A stretch of 19,105 nt of DNA from CAYSSG01 sp964433635 (GTDB lineage Bacteria; Atribacterota; Phoenicimicrobiia; Phoenicimicrobiales; Stramentimicrobiaceae), in NCBI GenBank assembly GCA_964433635.1, contig CAYSSG010000036.1, positions 1 through 19,105 on the forward strand, written 5' to 3'. The notes under the pieces were generated by a model. That model was not told the origin of the DNA and searched no databases. It saw nothing but the letters and a program-made list of their open reading frames with translations. Position numbers and translations under genes: made by a program. How positions within the stretch are numbered: the first letter of the stretch is position 1; the number at the start of each line of letters is the position of its first letter. Positions 6,903-14,674 of this stretch are shown here, piece after piece.

Positions 6903-7664
6903 TCAATTCCAATTAGTCAATATTTCATTATCTTCTTCATTAATTACGATGGTATGTTCAAAATGGGCCGATAAGCTGCCATCCAAAGTTTTAACAGTCC
7001 ATCCGTCTTCACAGCTCGCAGTTCGGTAATCACCTTGATTTACCATGGGTTCAATTGCTAAAACCAATCCTTTTTCAAGCTTTAATCCTGTTCCTGGTTT
7101 ACCATAGTTTGGGATTTGAGGTTCTTCGTGAACCTTCAGACCTACTCCGTGTCCTACAAATTCTCTCACGACTGAAAAATGGTTCTTCTCTGCAATGGAT
7201 TGAATAGCGTAAGAGATATCTCCGATGAAATGACCACTGATAGCTTCTTTAATTCCAGCATATAAACTTGCTTTTGTAGTTTCGATCAACTTTTCTGCAA
7301 GGATACTTATCCTTCCTACGCCAATTGTTACTGCGCTGTCACCAAAATATCCATTGAGATTTGTACCTATATCAATACTGACAATATCGCCCTCTTTAAG
7401 TAATCTATCTCCAGGAATTCCATGAACAATTTCATCATTAATAGAAGTACAAATTGATGCTGGAAACTCATTTCCGTCAGATCCATAGCCTTTGAAAGAA
7501 GGTATCCCTCCATGTATTTTTATAAAAGATTCTGCCAGTTGATCCAGATCCTTTGTTTTAACGCCGGGTTTAATCTTTTCAGTAATGTATTGTAAGGTAT
7601 TTGCTGTCAGCAAGCAACTTTTTCTTATACCTTTTATTTCTCTGTCTGTCTTTAAAATAATCAT
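6903..7664 (-). CDS. map: Type I methionine aminopeptidase
   Basis: Removes the initiator methionine from new proteins in the cytoplasm. The 253-residue enzyme carries all five metal ligands: Asp 98 (SIDIGT), Asp 109 (GYFGDSA), His 172 (GHGVG), Glu 205 (IEPM) and Glu 236 (FEHT), plus the substrate-contacting His 81 in EIVHGIP. There is no N-terminal zinc-finger extension, so this is the simple bacterial form. Its ATG follows the adk stop directly (TAGATG), which suggests coupled translation. Confidence 0.96.
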   Translation of the reverse strand: MIILKTDREIKGIRKSCLLTANTLQYITEKIKPGVKTKDLDQLAESFIKIHGGIPSFKGYGSDGNEFPASICTSINDEIVHGIPGDRLLKEGDIVSIDIGTNLNGYFGDSAVTIGVGRISILAEKLIETTKASLYAGIKEAISGHFIGDISYAIQSIAEKNHFSVVREFVGHGVGLKVHEEPQIPNYGKPGTGLKLEKGLVLAIEPMVNQGDYRTASCEDGWTVKTLDGSLSAHFEHTIVINEEDNEILTNWN

Positions 7665-8333
7665 CTATACATTGTTTCCGGAAAGATTTAACTCAATTAA
7701 TCTTTCCCAAACCTCTTTCAGTCTTATTTCTACATCCTGGTCTGCATTAATTTCTGTTAAAATATTCTTTTTGTGATAATAATTGACCAGGGGAAGCGTG
7801 TCTTTATTATAAATTTCCAATCTTTTCTTTATGGTTTTTTCTGAATCATCATCTCGTTGAACTAATATTCCTCCACATTGATCACATTTTCCGGCAACCT
7901 GAGGAGGGTTATAATGAAGGTTATAAATCGCACCGCATTGTATGCATACTCTCCTCCCCGAGAGTCGTTCAATAATAATACCATAAGAGGTTTTAAAGTA
8001 AAAAACCTGATCAATGCTCTTTCTCAGTTTTTTATTTAGCAGATCAAGTTCATAAGCCTGATTTATCGTTCTGGGAAAACCGTCCATTAAAAATCCACTG
8101 TTGCAATCTTTTTGAGTAATTCTACTCTCAATGATTTTCATAATCAGATTGTCTGGAACTAGTTTGCCATAATGAACATAACTCTGGGCTTCTTCTCCCA
8201 ATGATGTTTTTTCCTGTATGGCATTTCTGAGAATATCTCCCGTCGAAATAATTGGAATATCAGTTTTTTTCTTTATTTCACTCGCAATCGTACCTTTTCC
8301 TGCTCCGGGAGGACCTAAAAAAATAATAATCAT
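7665..8333 (-). CDS. adk: Adenylate kinase, zinc-binding LID type
   Basis: Catalyses ATP + AMP to 2 ADP, keeping adenine nucleotides balanced. The 222-residue enzyme has the P-loop GPPGAGKGT (7-15), the AMP-binding segment STGDILR (30-36), MDGFPRT (83-89) and the long LID domain. The LID carries Cys 130, 133, 150 and 153 (CIQC and CDQC), a complete four-cysteine zinc site typical of Gram-positive and many thermophilic adenylate kinases. The ATG is 44 bases after secY and abuts map. Confidence 0.96.
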   Translation of the reverse strand: MIIIFLGPPGAGKGTIASEIKKKTDIPIISTGDILRNAIQEKTSLGEEAQSYVHYGKLVPDNLIMKIIESRITQKDCNSGFLMDGFPRTINQAYELDLLNKKLRKSIDQVFYFKTSYGIIIERLSGRRVCIQCGAIYNLHYNPPQVAGKCDQCGGILVQRDDDSEKTIKKRLEIYNKDTLPLVNYYHKKNILTEINADQDVEIRLKEVWERLIELNLSGNNV

Positions 8334-8377
8334 TGATTATATTCCTTTTTTTTGATCATAATGAATCTGTAATTTTT

Positions 8378-9646
8378 TTATTTTTTTATAAACCCTTCAT
8401 AATGTCTCATTAGCATATGAGATTCAATCTGTTGGATAATTTCCAGAGCTACGCCTACCATAATTAACACAGAAGTACCACCAAAATAGATTGTAGTAAT
8501 TCCAGTAATTTCTATCAGGATATTTGGTAGTATAGCTATAATAGCTAAAAATATTGCACCGCTCAGCGTAATTCGAGTCATAATGCGGTCAATATACATA
8601 GCAGTAGCCTTACCAGGTCTTCTACCTGGAATAAAACCGCCATATTTTTTCATATTATCAGCAAGATTCTGAGGGTTAAAGGTAATGGCGGTATAGAAGA
8701 AAGTAAATATGATAATTAAGATAGCATATAAAATTAAATATAACACAGTTCCGGGTGAAAGTGCTTCTGCGACTTTTTGCATAAAGGTAGAATTCTGAAA
8801 AAATTGCGCTATCGTTGCCGGGAATATTAATATCGCTGAAGCAAAAATGATGGGAATAACGCCTGCTTGGTTTACTCTCAATGGGATATGGGTACCTTGT
8901 CCTCCGTATAACCTTCTGCCGATGACCCGTTTTGCGTACTGGACAGGGATACGTCTTTGTCCCTGTTGAATAGCTATTACACCTGCAATAACTAATACAA
9001 CTACCAGAAGAAGTCCAATGATAGAAATAATATTAATTCCACCAACTCTGAATAGACTCCAGGTTTGAATCATCTCAGTCGGTATTCTCGCAACGATTCC
9101 TGCAAATATAATGATAGAAATTCCATTTCCGATTCCATAGTCGCTGATCTGTTCACCCAACCACATTAAGAAACAGGTGCCTGCAGTTAAACTGATAATC
9201 AGCAATAATCTGAATAATATTCCGGTAATCATCAATACCTGCAAGCTTTCCAGCCATGCACTAATGCCAACAGCTTGTATTAAACCGAGAACAACCGTCC
9301 CATAACGGGTAATACGGTTCAGTTTGTTTCTTCCTTCCTGCCCTTCTTTTGCCCATTGTTCAAACAGAGGAACAACTGATTGTAATAAGGACATAATAAT
9401 GGATGCATTAATATAGGGCATAATACCTAGAGCAAATAGTGAAAATCGGCTTAATGCACCACCGGCAAACAAATCAAAGAAACCAAGAATTCCTCCTTGA
9501 GCAAATAAATTTGATAAAGCCTGTTTATCTATTCCAGGTAAAGGTATATGACTTCCCAGTCGTACTACAATGAGCATAGCTAATGTGAACAGCAGGCGGT
9601 TTTTTAAATCAGGAATTTTAAATAAGCTGCGTAATTGATCCAGCAA
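8378..9646 (-). CDS. secY: Protein translocase subunit SecY
   Basis: SecY is the pore of the SecYEG translocon in the cytoplasmic membrane. The 422-residue protein shows the expected ten hydrophobic segments, beginning at about 17-38. Family landmarks are LGSHIPLPGID (30-40), GIMPYINASIIM (74-85), DYGIGNGIS (169-177), the cytoplasmic loop QQGQRRIPVQYAKR (227-240) and GRRPGKAT (341-348). The start is a TTG immediately after the rplO stop (TAA then TTG), with GAGGTG six bases upstream inside the end of rplO, so translation is probably coupled. Confidence 0.97.
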   Translation of the reverse strand: MLDQLRSLFKIPDLKNRLLFTLAMLIVVRLGSHIPLPGIDKQALSNLFAQGGILGFFDLFAGGALSRFSLFALGIMPYINASIIMSLLQSVVPLFEQWAKEGQEGRNKLNRITRYGTVVLGLIQAVGISAWLESLQVLMITGILFRLLLIISLTAGTCFLMWLGEQISDYGIGNGISIIIFAGIVARIPTEMIQTWSLFRVGGINIISIIGLLLVVVLVIAGVIAIQQGQRRIPVQYAKRVIGRRLYGGQGTHIPLRVNQAGVIPIIFASAILIFPATIAQFFQNSTFMQKVAEALSPGTVLYLILYAILIIIFTFFYTAITFNPQNLADNMKKYGGFIPGRRPGKATAMYIDRIMTRITLSGAIFLAIIAILPNILIEITGITTIYFGGTSVLIMVGVALEIIQQIESHMLMRHYEGFIKK

Positions 9647-10087
9647 TTATATCACCTCAACCTTTCCACCAGCTGCTTCAATTTTATGAATTGCTTCCTG
9701 GCTAAAGCAGTGTGCTTTTACGGTCAGCTTTTTATCAATATGTCCATTGCTTAATATTTTTATACCACTCATTACATTTTTTACCATGCCTTCGTTAATC
9801 ATACGCTCTGGCGTAATAACTTCATCATGATCAAAACGATTCAGGTCTGATATATTAATAACAGCATATTTCTTTTTGAAAATATTTCTGAAACCACGCT
9901 TGGGAACCCTTCGACTTAAAGGCATTTGTCCACCTTCAAAGTAGGCTCTTATTTTTGAACCGGCACGACTTTTCTGTCCATTCATCCCTCTTCCGGCAGT
10001 TGTGCCATTTCCAGATGAATTACCTCTTCCGACCCGTTTCCTGGAATGGGTTGAGCCGCGATTGGGTTTTAGGTCATTTAAATTCAT
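9647..10087 (-). CDS. rplO: 50S ribosomal protein L15
   Basis: L15 is a late-assembly large-subunit protein that binds 23S rRNA. The 146-residue product has the glycine- and arginine-rich N-terminal extension (SRKRVGRGNSSGNGTTAGRG, then FEGGQMPLSRRVPKRGF) and a globular C-terminus ending EAAGGKVEVI. The ATG has a run of six G upstream. It directly follows rpsE with only 34 bases between, leaving no room for the rpmD gene that often lies here. Confidence 0.97.
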   Translation of the reverse strand: MNLNDLKPNRGSTHSRKRVGRGNSSGNGTTAGRGMNGQKSRAGSKIRAYFEGGQMPLSRRVPKRGFRNIFKKKYAVINISDLNRFDHDEVITPERMINEGMVKNVMSGIKILSNGHIDKKLTVKAHCFSQEAIHKIEAAGGKVEVI

Positions 10088-10121
10088 TCTTCTATTCCCC
10101 CCTCAGTAACATAACAATTAA

Positions 10122-10622
10122 TTAACTGTAAATCTTTTCTACTGGAATTCCTCTTAATTTAGCAACTTCTCTGGGATTTTTGAGACTCTGCAAGGCTTTC
10201 ATCGTTGCTTTTACAATATTTAAATTATTATCACTACCCAAAGATTTTGTTAAGATATCCTGTATTCCCGCGGCTACTATGATAGCCCTTACAGGTCCTC
10301 CGGCAATGACGCCTGTTCCTGGAGATGCTGGTCTTAAAAATACCTTTGCTCCACTATACACACCGGTTACAGCATGAGGTATGGTTCCTTTTCTCATTTT
10401 AATACTATACATATCTTTTTTAGCCTTGGTAACACCTTTTTTGATAGCATCTGAAACATCCTTCGCTTTGCCATAACCAATACCTACGTTTCCCTTTCCA
10501 TCTCCAACTGAAACCATGGCACTGAAGCTAAATCTTCTCCCACCTTTTACTACTTTACTGACTCTGTTCACAAAGATTACGTTTTCTTTAAATTCCAGTT
10601 CCTCATTCATATCTTTTGGCAC
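10122..10622 (-). CDS. rpsE: 30S ribosomal protein S5
   Basis: S5 lies at the mRNA entry of the small subunit and influences accuracy. The 166-residue protein has the double-stranded RNA-binding-like N-terminal domain (VIFVNRVSKVVKGGRRFSFS, then VGDGKGNVGIGYGKAKDV) and the C-terminal segment with RPASPGTGVIAGGPVRAI. The start is taken as a GTG at 10622, with GGAG eight bases upstream; an ATG four codons later (10610) is the alternative. It lies 75 bases after rplR. Confidence 0.96.
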   Translation of the reverse strand: MPKDMNEELEFKENVIFVNRVSKVVKGGRRFSFSAMVSVGDGKGNVGIGYGKAKDVSDAIKKGVTKAKKDMYSIKMRKGTIPHAVTGVYSGAKVFLRPASPGTGVIAGGPVRAIIVAAGIQDILTKSLGSDNNLNIVKATMKALQSLKNPREVAKLRGIPVEKIYS

Positions 10623-10697
10623 GTATCCATCTCCTCTCCCAAAAAATAATATTATACATTAAAATTTAGTAATGTTCATTATTAATTAGTTCCAGTT

Positions 10698-11051
10698 TTA
10701 TTGATTCATTTTTATTTGATCCGCCAGTGCTTTAACCCTTCCGTGAAAAAGATAGCCATTTCGGTCAAATACGATATTTTTAATACCTTTCTCTTTAAGT
10801 TTATTAGCAAGTATCCTGCCGGTAATCTCAGCAGCCTTCATATTACCTCCAAAAGTAATTTCTTTTTTAACTTCAGGGCTTAAAGTGGACAAAGAAAGTA
10901 TAGTTTTCCCAACTTCATCATCGATAGCCTGAGCATAAATATGCTTTGCACTGCGAAAAACCGTTAACCTTAGTTTTTCACTATTACCGAAAATATTTTT
11001 TCTAATACTCTTTTTTCTTCTTGCTCTTGCACTTATTTTCTCATTTTTCAT
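10698..11051 (-). CDS. rplR: 50S ribosomal protein L18
   Basis: L18 binds 5S rRNA and helps place it in the central protuberance. The 117-residue protein begins MKNEKISARARRKKSIRKN, continues with LRLTVFRSAKHIYAQAIDD and ends with the conserved NIVFDRNGYLFHGRVKALAD. The ATG at 11051 is chosen over upstream GTG/ATG codons in frame because GAGG is nine bases upstream and the length fits the family. It follows rplF by 44 bases. Confidence 0.96.
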   Translation of the reverse strand: MKNEKISARARRKKSIRKNIFGNSEKLRLTVFRSAKHIYAQAIDDEVGKTILSLSTLSPEVKKEITFGGNMKAAEITGRILANKLKEKGIKNIVFDRNGYLFHGRVKALADQIKMNQ

Positions 11052-11095
11052 AAACATGATCCTCACTTTCCGGATGTATCAACGGCTATATTTTT

Positions 11096-11650
11096 TTATT
11101 TTTTACCACCAACAGCTGCCCCGGCTTTGCCGACTTTTCTCCTGATATGCTCATCTATGTATTTTATACCTTTTCCTTTGTATGGCTCTGGTTTTTTGAA
11201 ATCCCTTATTTCAGCCGCAATTTTTCCTACTAATTGTTTATCAGCGCCTCTCACTTTAATAGTCTTCTGTTTATCAACTGTAAATTCAATTCCATCAGGA
11301 GCTTTAACTTTTACAGGGTGAGAATAACCTAAGCTTAATTCTAAATCATTCCCTTTCATCTCCGCCCGATAACCGACGCCTATAATTTCCAAAGTTTTCT
11401 CAAAGCCTTCACTGACTCCTTTAACCATATTGAAGATCATATTTCTAGTCAAACCGTGCAAAGAGCGATGTATTCTATCATCGCTTGGCCTTTCAATAAT
11501 AATACGGTTTTCTTCAACTTTTACTTCCAAATCAGGATGTATTTGAAGGCTTAGTTCCTTATTATTCTTTTTCACATTGATTCTTTTATTTTTTAATTCT
11601 ACTGACACCCCTTCAGGTATCAGAATGGGTAATTTACCGATTCTAGACAT
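11096..11650 (-). CDS. rplF: 50S ribosomal protein L6
   Basis: L6 sits near the factor-binding site and the sarcin-ricin loop of 23S rRNA. The 184-residue protein starts MSRIGKLPI as usual and has two repeated alpha/beta domains. Family segments include RIHRSLHGLTRNMI, GVGYRAEMKG and the C-terminal KPEPYKGKGIKYIDE. The ATG at 11650 gives the family N-terminus, with GGAGG five bases upstream; the ATG just before it is too close to that site. Confidence 0.97.
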   Translation of the reverse strand: MSRIGKLPILIPEGVSVELKNKRINVKKNNKELSLQIHPDLEVKVEENRIIIERPSDDRIHRSLHGLTRNMIFNMVKGVSEGFEKTLEIIGVGYRAEMKGNDLELSLGYSHPVKVKAPDGIEFTVDKQKTIKVRGADKQLVGKIAAEIRDFKKPEPYKGKGIKYIDEHIRRKVGKAGAAVGGKK

Positions 11651-11694
11651 CATTTCCTCCTCAATAAAACACATTCCCTAAAATGAAGATAAAA

Positions 11695-12093
11695 TTACCA
11701 GATGTAACATAAAACTTCTCCACCAAAATGACGTTTTTTTGCTTCTTTGCCTGTCATGATACCTTGGGAAGTAGACAGAACACTGATACCCAAACCACCA
11801 AGTACCTCCGGTATATCATCTTTATTTACATAAACACGCAAACCTGGTTTACTGATTCTTTTTAAATTTGTTATAACTCTTTGTCTTTCTGGATATTTTA
11901 ATAAGATTGTGATCACACCTTGTTTATTATCTTCCTTGTATTGATAATCCCGAATGAAACCCTCTTCTTTCAATATCCTGGCAATCTCTAATTTTGTCTT
12001 TGAAGAAGGGATTTCTACCTTTTCTCCTCTCGCCCGATTTGCATTTCTTATTCTGGTAATCATATCAGCAATTGGATCCGAAATAACACCCAT
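11695..12093 (-). CDS. rpsH: 30S ribosomal protein S8
   Basis: S8 binds helix 21 of 16S rRNA and organises the central domain; in E. coli it also represses the spc operon. The 132-residue protein opens with SDPIADMITRIRNANRA and closes with the conserved GLGISVLSTSQGIMTGKEA and GGEVLCYIW. The ATG follows GGAGGGAGG. The 84-base spacer from rpsN holds a hairpin just upstream of this site, which could control its translation. Confidence 0.97.
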   Translation of the reverse strand: MGVISDPIADMITRIRNANRARGEKVEIPSSKTKLEIARILKEEGFIRDYQYKEDNKQGVITILLKYPERQRVITNLKRISKPGLRVYVNKDDIPEVLGGLGISVLSTSQGIMTGKEAKKRHFGGEVLCYIW

Positions 12094-12112
12094 ATATTTC
12101 TCCTCCCTCCGG

Positions 12113-12138
12113 TAATCAAACAGTCTTCTGTTAGATTA
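12113..12138 (-). promoter_or_regulatory. Hairpin just before the rpsH ribosome binding site
   Basis: On the minus strand TAATC-T-AACAG (12138-12128) pairs with CTGTT-T-GATTA (12123-12113), giving ten base pairs around one T/T mismatch and an AAGA tetraloop. It ends about two bases before the CGGAGGGAGG of rpsH. No U-tract follows. S8 repression of the spc operon in E. coli makes translational control a possibility, but this structure has not been compared with the S8 binding site. Confidence 0.35.
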
Positions 12139-12177
12139 TTTACTTAGTAATTAATATGTAAAATATTTTAATTGATT

Positions 12178-12363
12178 TTACCAACTTGATTTAGTAATTC
12201 CGGGTAACTCACCATTAAGAGCCATCTTTCTGAAACAGATACGGCAAATCCCAAATTTTCTTAGATATCCTCTAGGCCTTCCACAAATGTTACATCGACT
12301 ATATTCTCTAACTTTGTATCTCTGTTCCCTGTTTGCTTTAACAATCAAAGATTTCTTGGCCAC
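12178..12363 (-). CDS. rpsN: 30S ribosomal protein S14, zinc type (type Z)
   Basis: S14 completes the head of the small subunit. This is the short, zinc-binding form of 61 residues: Cys 24, 27, 40 and 43 (CNIC and CRIC) form a complete zinc ribbon, followed by FRKMALNGELPGITKSSW. The start is GTG at 12363 with GAGGAGG upstream, giving MAKKSLIVKA. It lies 29 bases after rplE, the typical position. Some databases call this form rpsZ. Confidence 0.97.
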   Translation of the reverse strand: MAKKSLIVKANREQRYKVREYSRCNICGRPRGYLRKFGICRICFRKMALNGELPGITKSSW

Positions 12364-12392
12364 GCTATATCCTCCTCTTTTTCACAACTGTT

Positions 12393-12941
12393 CTATTCAT
12401 CCTTTTTAAAGGGCATTCCAATCAAATTCAAAAGGTCTTTAGCTTCTTCATCACTTTTAGCATTCGTTGCAATTGTAATATTCATTCCCAAGGTTGTCTT
12501 AACCTTATCAAATTCAATTTCCGGAAAAATTAACTGTTCTTTTACTCCTAACGTATAATTTCCTCGACCGTCAAAGGAATTTGGAGAAGTACCCTGAAAA
12601 TCACGAATTCTAGCAATAGCAATGTTAACCAGACGATCTAAAAATTCGTACATTTTACTCTTTCTGAGTGTAACCTTGCAACCTACAGGCATTCCTTCCC
12701 TGATGGAAAAATTGGAAATAGACTTTCTGGATTTCGTGATTACAGGTTTTTGACCAGTAATCGTTGCCAGAACCTGTGTTGCTTCCTCAATAATTTTGGC
12801 ATCTTCCCTGGCTTTTCCAAGCCCCATGTTAATAACTATTTTTTTAATTCTAGGAACAGCCATTTTATTCTTATAATGATATTTTTTCATCATTGCCGGA
12901 ATAACTTCCTGCTGGTATTTATCATTCAATCTGAGTGACAC
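12393..12941 (-). CDS. rplE: 50S ribosomal protein L5
   Basis: L5 binds 5S rRNA and contacts P-site tRNA in the central protuberance. The 182-residue product contains KIVINMGLGKAREDAK, TGQKPVITKSRKSISNFSIREG, the RIRDFQGTSPNSFDGRGNY loop and the C-terminal TIATNAKSDEEAKDLL. The start is a GTG at 12941, with AGGAGGG eight bases upstream. It follows rplX by 13 bases. Confidence 0.97.
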   Translation of the reverse strand: MSLRLNDKYQQEVIPAMMKKYHYKNKMAVPRIKKIVINMGLGKAREDAKIIEEATQVLATITGQKPVITKSRKSISNFSIREGMPVGCKVTLRKSKMYEFLDRLVNIAIARIRDFQGTSPNSFDGRGNYTLGVKEQLIFPEIEFDKVKTTLGMNITIATNAKSDEEAKDLLNLIGMPFKKDE

Positions 12942-12954
12942 GATTCTTACCCTC

Positions 12955-13287
12955 CTAAACCTTATCTATAATTTCTCCACATTTTTTACAGACCCGCACC
13001 TTTTTTCCCTCTTTGGTTACATCCTTGTTAATTCTGGTCGGCTTGTTGCATTTATTACAAATCAATTGAACATTCGATAGATGAATAGTGCCTTCTTGGT
13101 TTACAATACCTCCTTGTGGAGACTTTTGGGTAGGTTTCATATGCTTTTTCAGGAAACGAACACCTTCAATAATAACTTTATCTTTTTTAGGGAAAATATC
13201 GATGATCTTACCACTTTTACCCTTATCTTCTCCACAAATGACAAGAACATTATCTCCCTTTTTAAGTTCGGTTTTTCTTTTTGACAT
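12955..13287 (-). CDS. rplX: 50S ribosomal protein L24, form with four cysteines
   Basis: L24 is an assembly initiator of the large subunit, near the exit tunnel. The 110-residue protein has the KOW motif (KKGDNVLVICGEDKGKSGKI, about 9-28) and FLKKHMKPTQKSPQGGIVNQE. The C-terminal half carries Cys 77, 80, 100 and 103 (CNKC and CKKC), a pattern that could bind zinc; many L24 proteins lack these. The ATG has AGAAGGAG upstream. It lies 21 bases after rplN. Confidence 0.96.
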   Translation of the reverse strand: MSKRKTELKKGDNVLVICGEDKGKSGKIIDIFPKKDKVIIEGVRFLKKHMKPTQKSPQGGIVNQEGTIHLSNVQLICNKCNKPTRINKDVTKEGKKVRVCKKCGEIIDKV

Positions 13288-13308
13288 ATTTATAACTCCT
13301 TCTGATTT

Positions 13309-13677
13309 CTAAACGACTTCTGGAGCGAGGGAAATAATTTTCATAAATTTCTTTTCCCTTAACTCTCTTGCTACAGGTCCGAATATTCGTGTCCCAATTG
13401 GTTCGTTTTGATTATTGATAATTACAGCAGCATTATCGTCAAAGCGAACATATGAACCATCAGAACGTCCTACTTCTTTTTTTGTTCTGACAATAACTGC
13501 CTTGACAACTTCTCCCTTTTTTGCTGTACCACCTACATTAGCTTCTTTTACAGAAGCTACAATAATTTCACCAATCCTGGCATACCTTTTTCTTGATCCT
13601 CCAAGTACTTTTATACATTGTATTTTTTTTGCACCAGAGTTATCTGCTACAAAAAGATTTGTCTGCATTTGTATCAA
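13309..13677 (-). CDS. rplN: 50S ribosomal protein L14
   Basis: L14 is at the subunit interface and binds 23S rRNA. From the chosen start the protein is 122 residues, the canonical length, beginning MIQMQTNLFVADNSGAKK and containing GSRKRYARIGEIIVASVKEA and GTRIFGPVARELREKKFMKI. I chose a TTG at 13677 because GGGAG is ten bases upstream and the N-terminus matches the family. A GTG three codons earlier (13686) is almost on top of that site, and is the alternative. Confidence 0.95.
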   Translation of the reverse strand: MIQMQTNLFVADNSGAKKIQCIKVLGGSRKRYARIGEIIVASVKEANVGGTAKKGEVVKAVIVRTKKEVGRSDGSYVRFDDNAAVIINNQNEPIGTRIFGPVARELREKKFMKIISLAPEVV

Positions 13678-13742
13678 CTTTGCCACACTCCCTCATTATA
13701 TTGATTCAATCATTCTATTGTGAATTAGCTTAAATATATGTA

Positions 13743-14000
13743 TTATTTTCTTTTTTGAATAATTTCAGAAACTTCCCAATTTTTTCTTTTGCTGACAGGT
13801 TTTGTAGAAACTATTTTCACCTTATCTCCAACTTCACATATATTTTTTTCATCATGTGCCATAAACTTTGAGCTTCTTCTTACTCTTTTTTTGTAAAGTT
13901 TATGGGCAACAAGGTAGCTCACTTGAACAACAACGGATTTATCCATGGCATTACTTATTACAGTGCCAGTCCGGCTTTTTGCTTCATTGGATATAGACAT
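13743..14000 (-). CDS. rpsQ: 30S ribosomal protein S17
   Basis: S17 is an early-assembly small-subunit protein with an OB fold. The 85-residue product shows RTGTVISNAMDKSVVVQV, then KLYKKRVRRSSKFMAHDE and the typical EVGDKVKIVSTKPVSKRKNW before EIIQKRK. The ATG has GGGTGAT upstream. It follows rpmC by 40 bases, in the conserved rplP-rpmC-rpsQ order. Confidence 0.97.
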   Translation of the reverse strand: MSISNEAKSRTGTVISNAMDKSVVVQVSYLVAHKLYKKRVRRSSKFMAHDEKNICEVGDKVKIVSTKPVSKRKNWEVSEIIQKRK

Positions 14001-14040
14001 TTGATATCACCCATTCCTTCTTTCTATTGATCTGTTACTT

Positions 14041-14250
14041 TTAAGCTTTTACGCCTCTGTCTTTAAACTCAATATCTCTTAATATGGTCTTTGTCCGTGC
14101 AATATCATGCTTAACTTCTCTTATTTTCATATAATTACTGAGCTGTCCAGTAACTGATTGAAAACGCAGACTGAATAACTCATCCTTCAAATCGGATAAT
14201 TTTTTCTCTAATTCTTCTTTTGATAAATCTCTTAACTCACTGGTTTTCAA
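14041..14250 (-). CDS. rpmC: 50S ribosomal protein L29
   Basis: L29 surrounds the peptide exit tunnel and helps dock trigger factor and SRP. The 69-residue helical protein begins MKTSELRDLSKEELEKKL and has the LRFQSVTGQLSNYMKIREVK segment typical of the family. The start is a TTG at 14250, one base after the rplP stop (TAA-A-TTG), with AGGTGG nine bases upstream inside rplP. A longer frame reaching into rplP exists but would add eleven residues the family lacks. Coupled translation is likely. Confidence 0.95.
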   Translation of the reverse strand: MKTSELRDLSKEELEKKLSDLKDELFSLRFQSVTGQLSNYMKIREVKHDIARTKTILRDIEFKDRGVKA

Positions 14251-14251
14251 T

Positions 14252-14674
14252 TTATCCCACCACCTGTTCTTCTCGCATGACAAAACGAGTTCTAATTGGT
14301 AATTTATGAGCGGCTAATCTCATAGCCTCCCGGGCAGTTTCTTCGTCAACACCACCCAGTTCAAATAAAACTGTACCGGGTTTAACTACCGCAACCCAGA
14401 ATTCAGGGGAACCTTTCCCCTTCCCCATTCTAGTTTCAGCAGCCGTTTTAGTAACTGATTTATGAGGAAATATTCGAATCCAAACTTTACCACCCCGTTT
14501 TACGGCATGCGTTATGGCAATTCTGGCAGATTCAATTTGTGCACTTTTAATCCAAGCGGATTCTAAACCCTGTAAAGCAAATTCCCCAAAAGAAATCAAA
14601 TGGCCCTTATGAGCTTTTCCTCTCATCTTTCCTCTTTGAGTTTTTCTATATTTTACTCTATTCGGTTGAAGCAT
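14252..14674 (-). CDS. rplP: 50S ribosomal protein L16
   Basis: L16 sits near the peptidyl-transferase centre and helps position A-site tRNA. The 140-residue protein has MLQPNRVKYRKTQRGKMRGKAHKG at the start (in part), FGEFALQGLESAWI, TRMGKGKGSPEFWVAVVKPG and LAAHKLPIRTRFV. Its ATG lies 17 bases inside the 3' end of rpsC, and its GGGGGAG site is within rpsC coding sequence, so the two are probably coupled. Confidence 0.97.
   Translation of the reverse strand: MLQPNRVKYRKTQRGKMRGKAHKGHLISFGEFALQGLESAWIKSAQIESARIAITHAVKRGGKVWIRIFPHKSVTKTAAETRMGKGKGSPEFWVAVVKPGTVLFELGGVDEETAREAMRLAAHKLPIRTRFVMREEQVVG

Noticed and set aside
10623..10697. TATAAT-like sequence in the rplR-rpsE spacer as a promoter
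   Set aside because: The region is very AT-rich and no convincing -35 element is found 16-18 bases upstream.
13081..13723. Plus-strand open frames of 67-102 codons opposite rplX and rplN
   Set aside because: Antisense shadows of conserved ribosomal genes; no domain or coding signal of their own.
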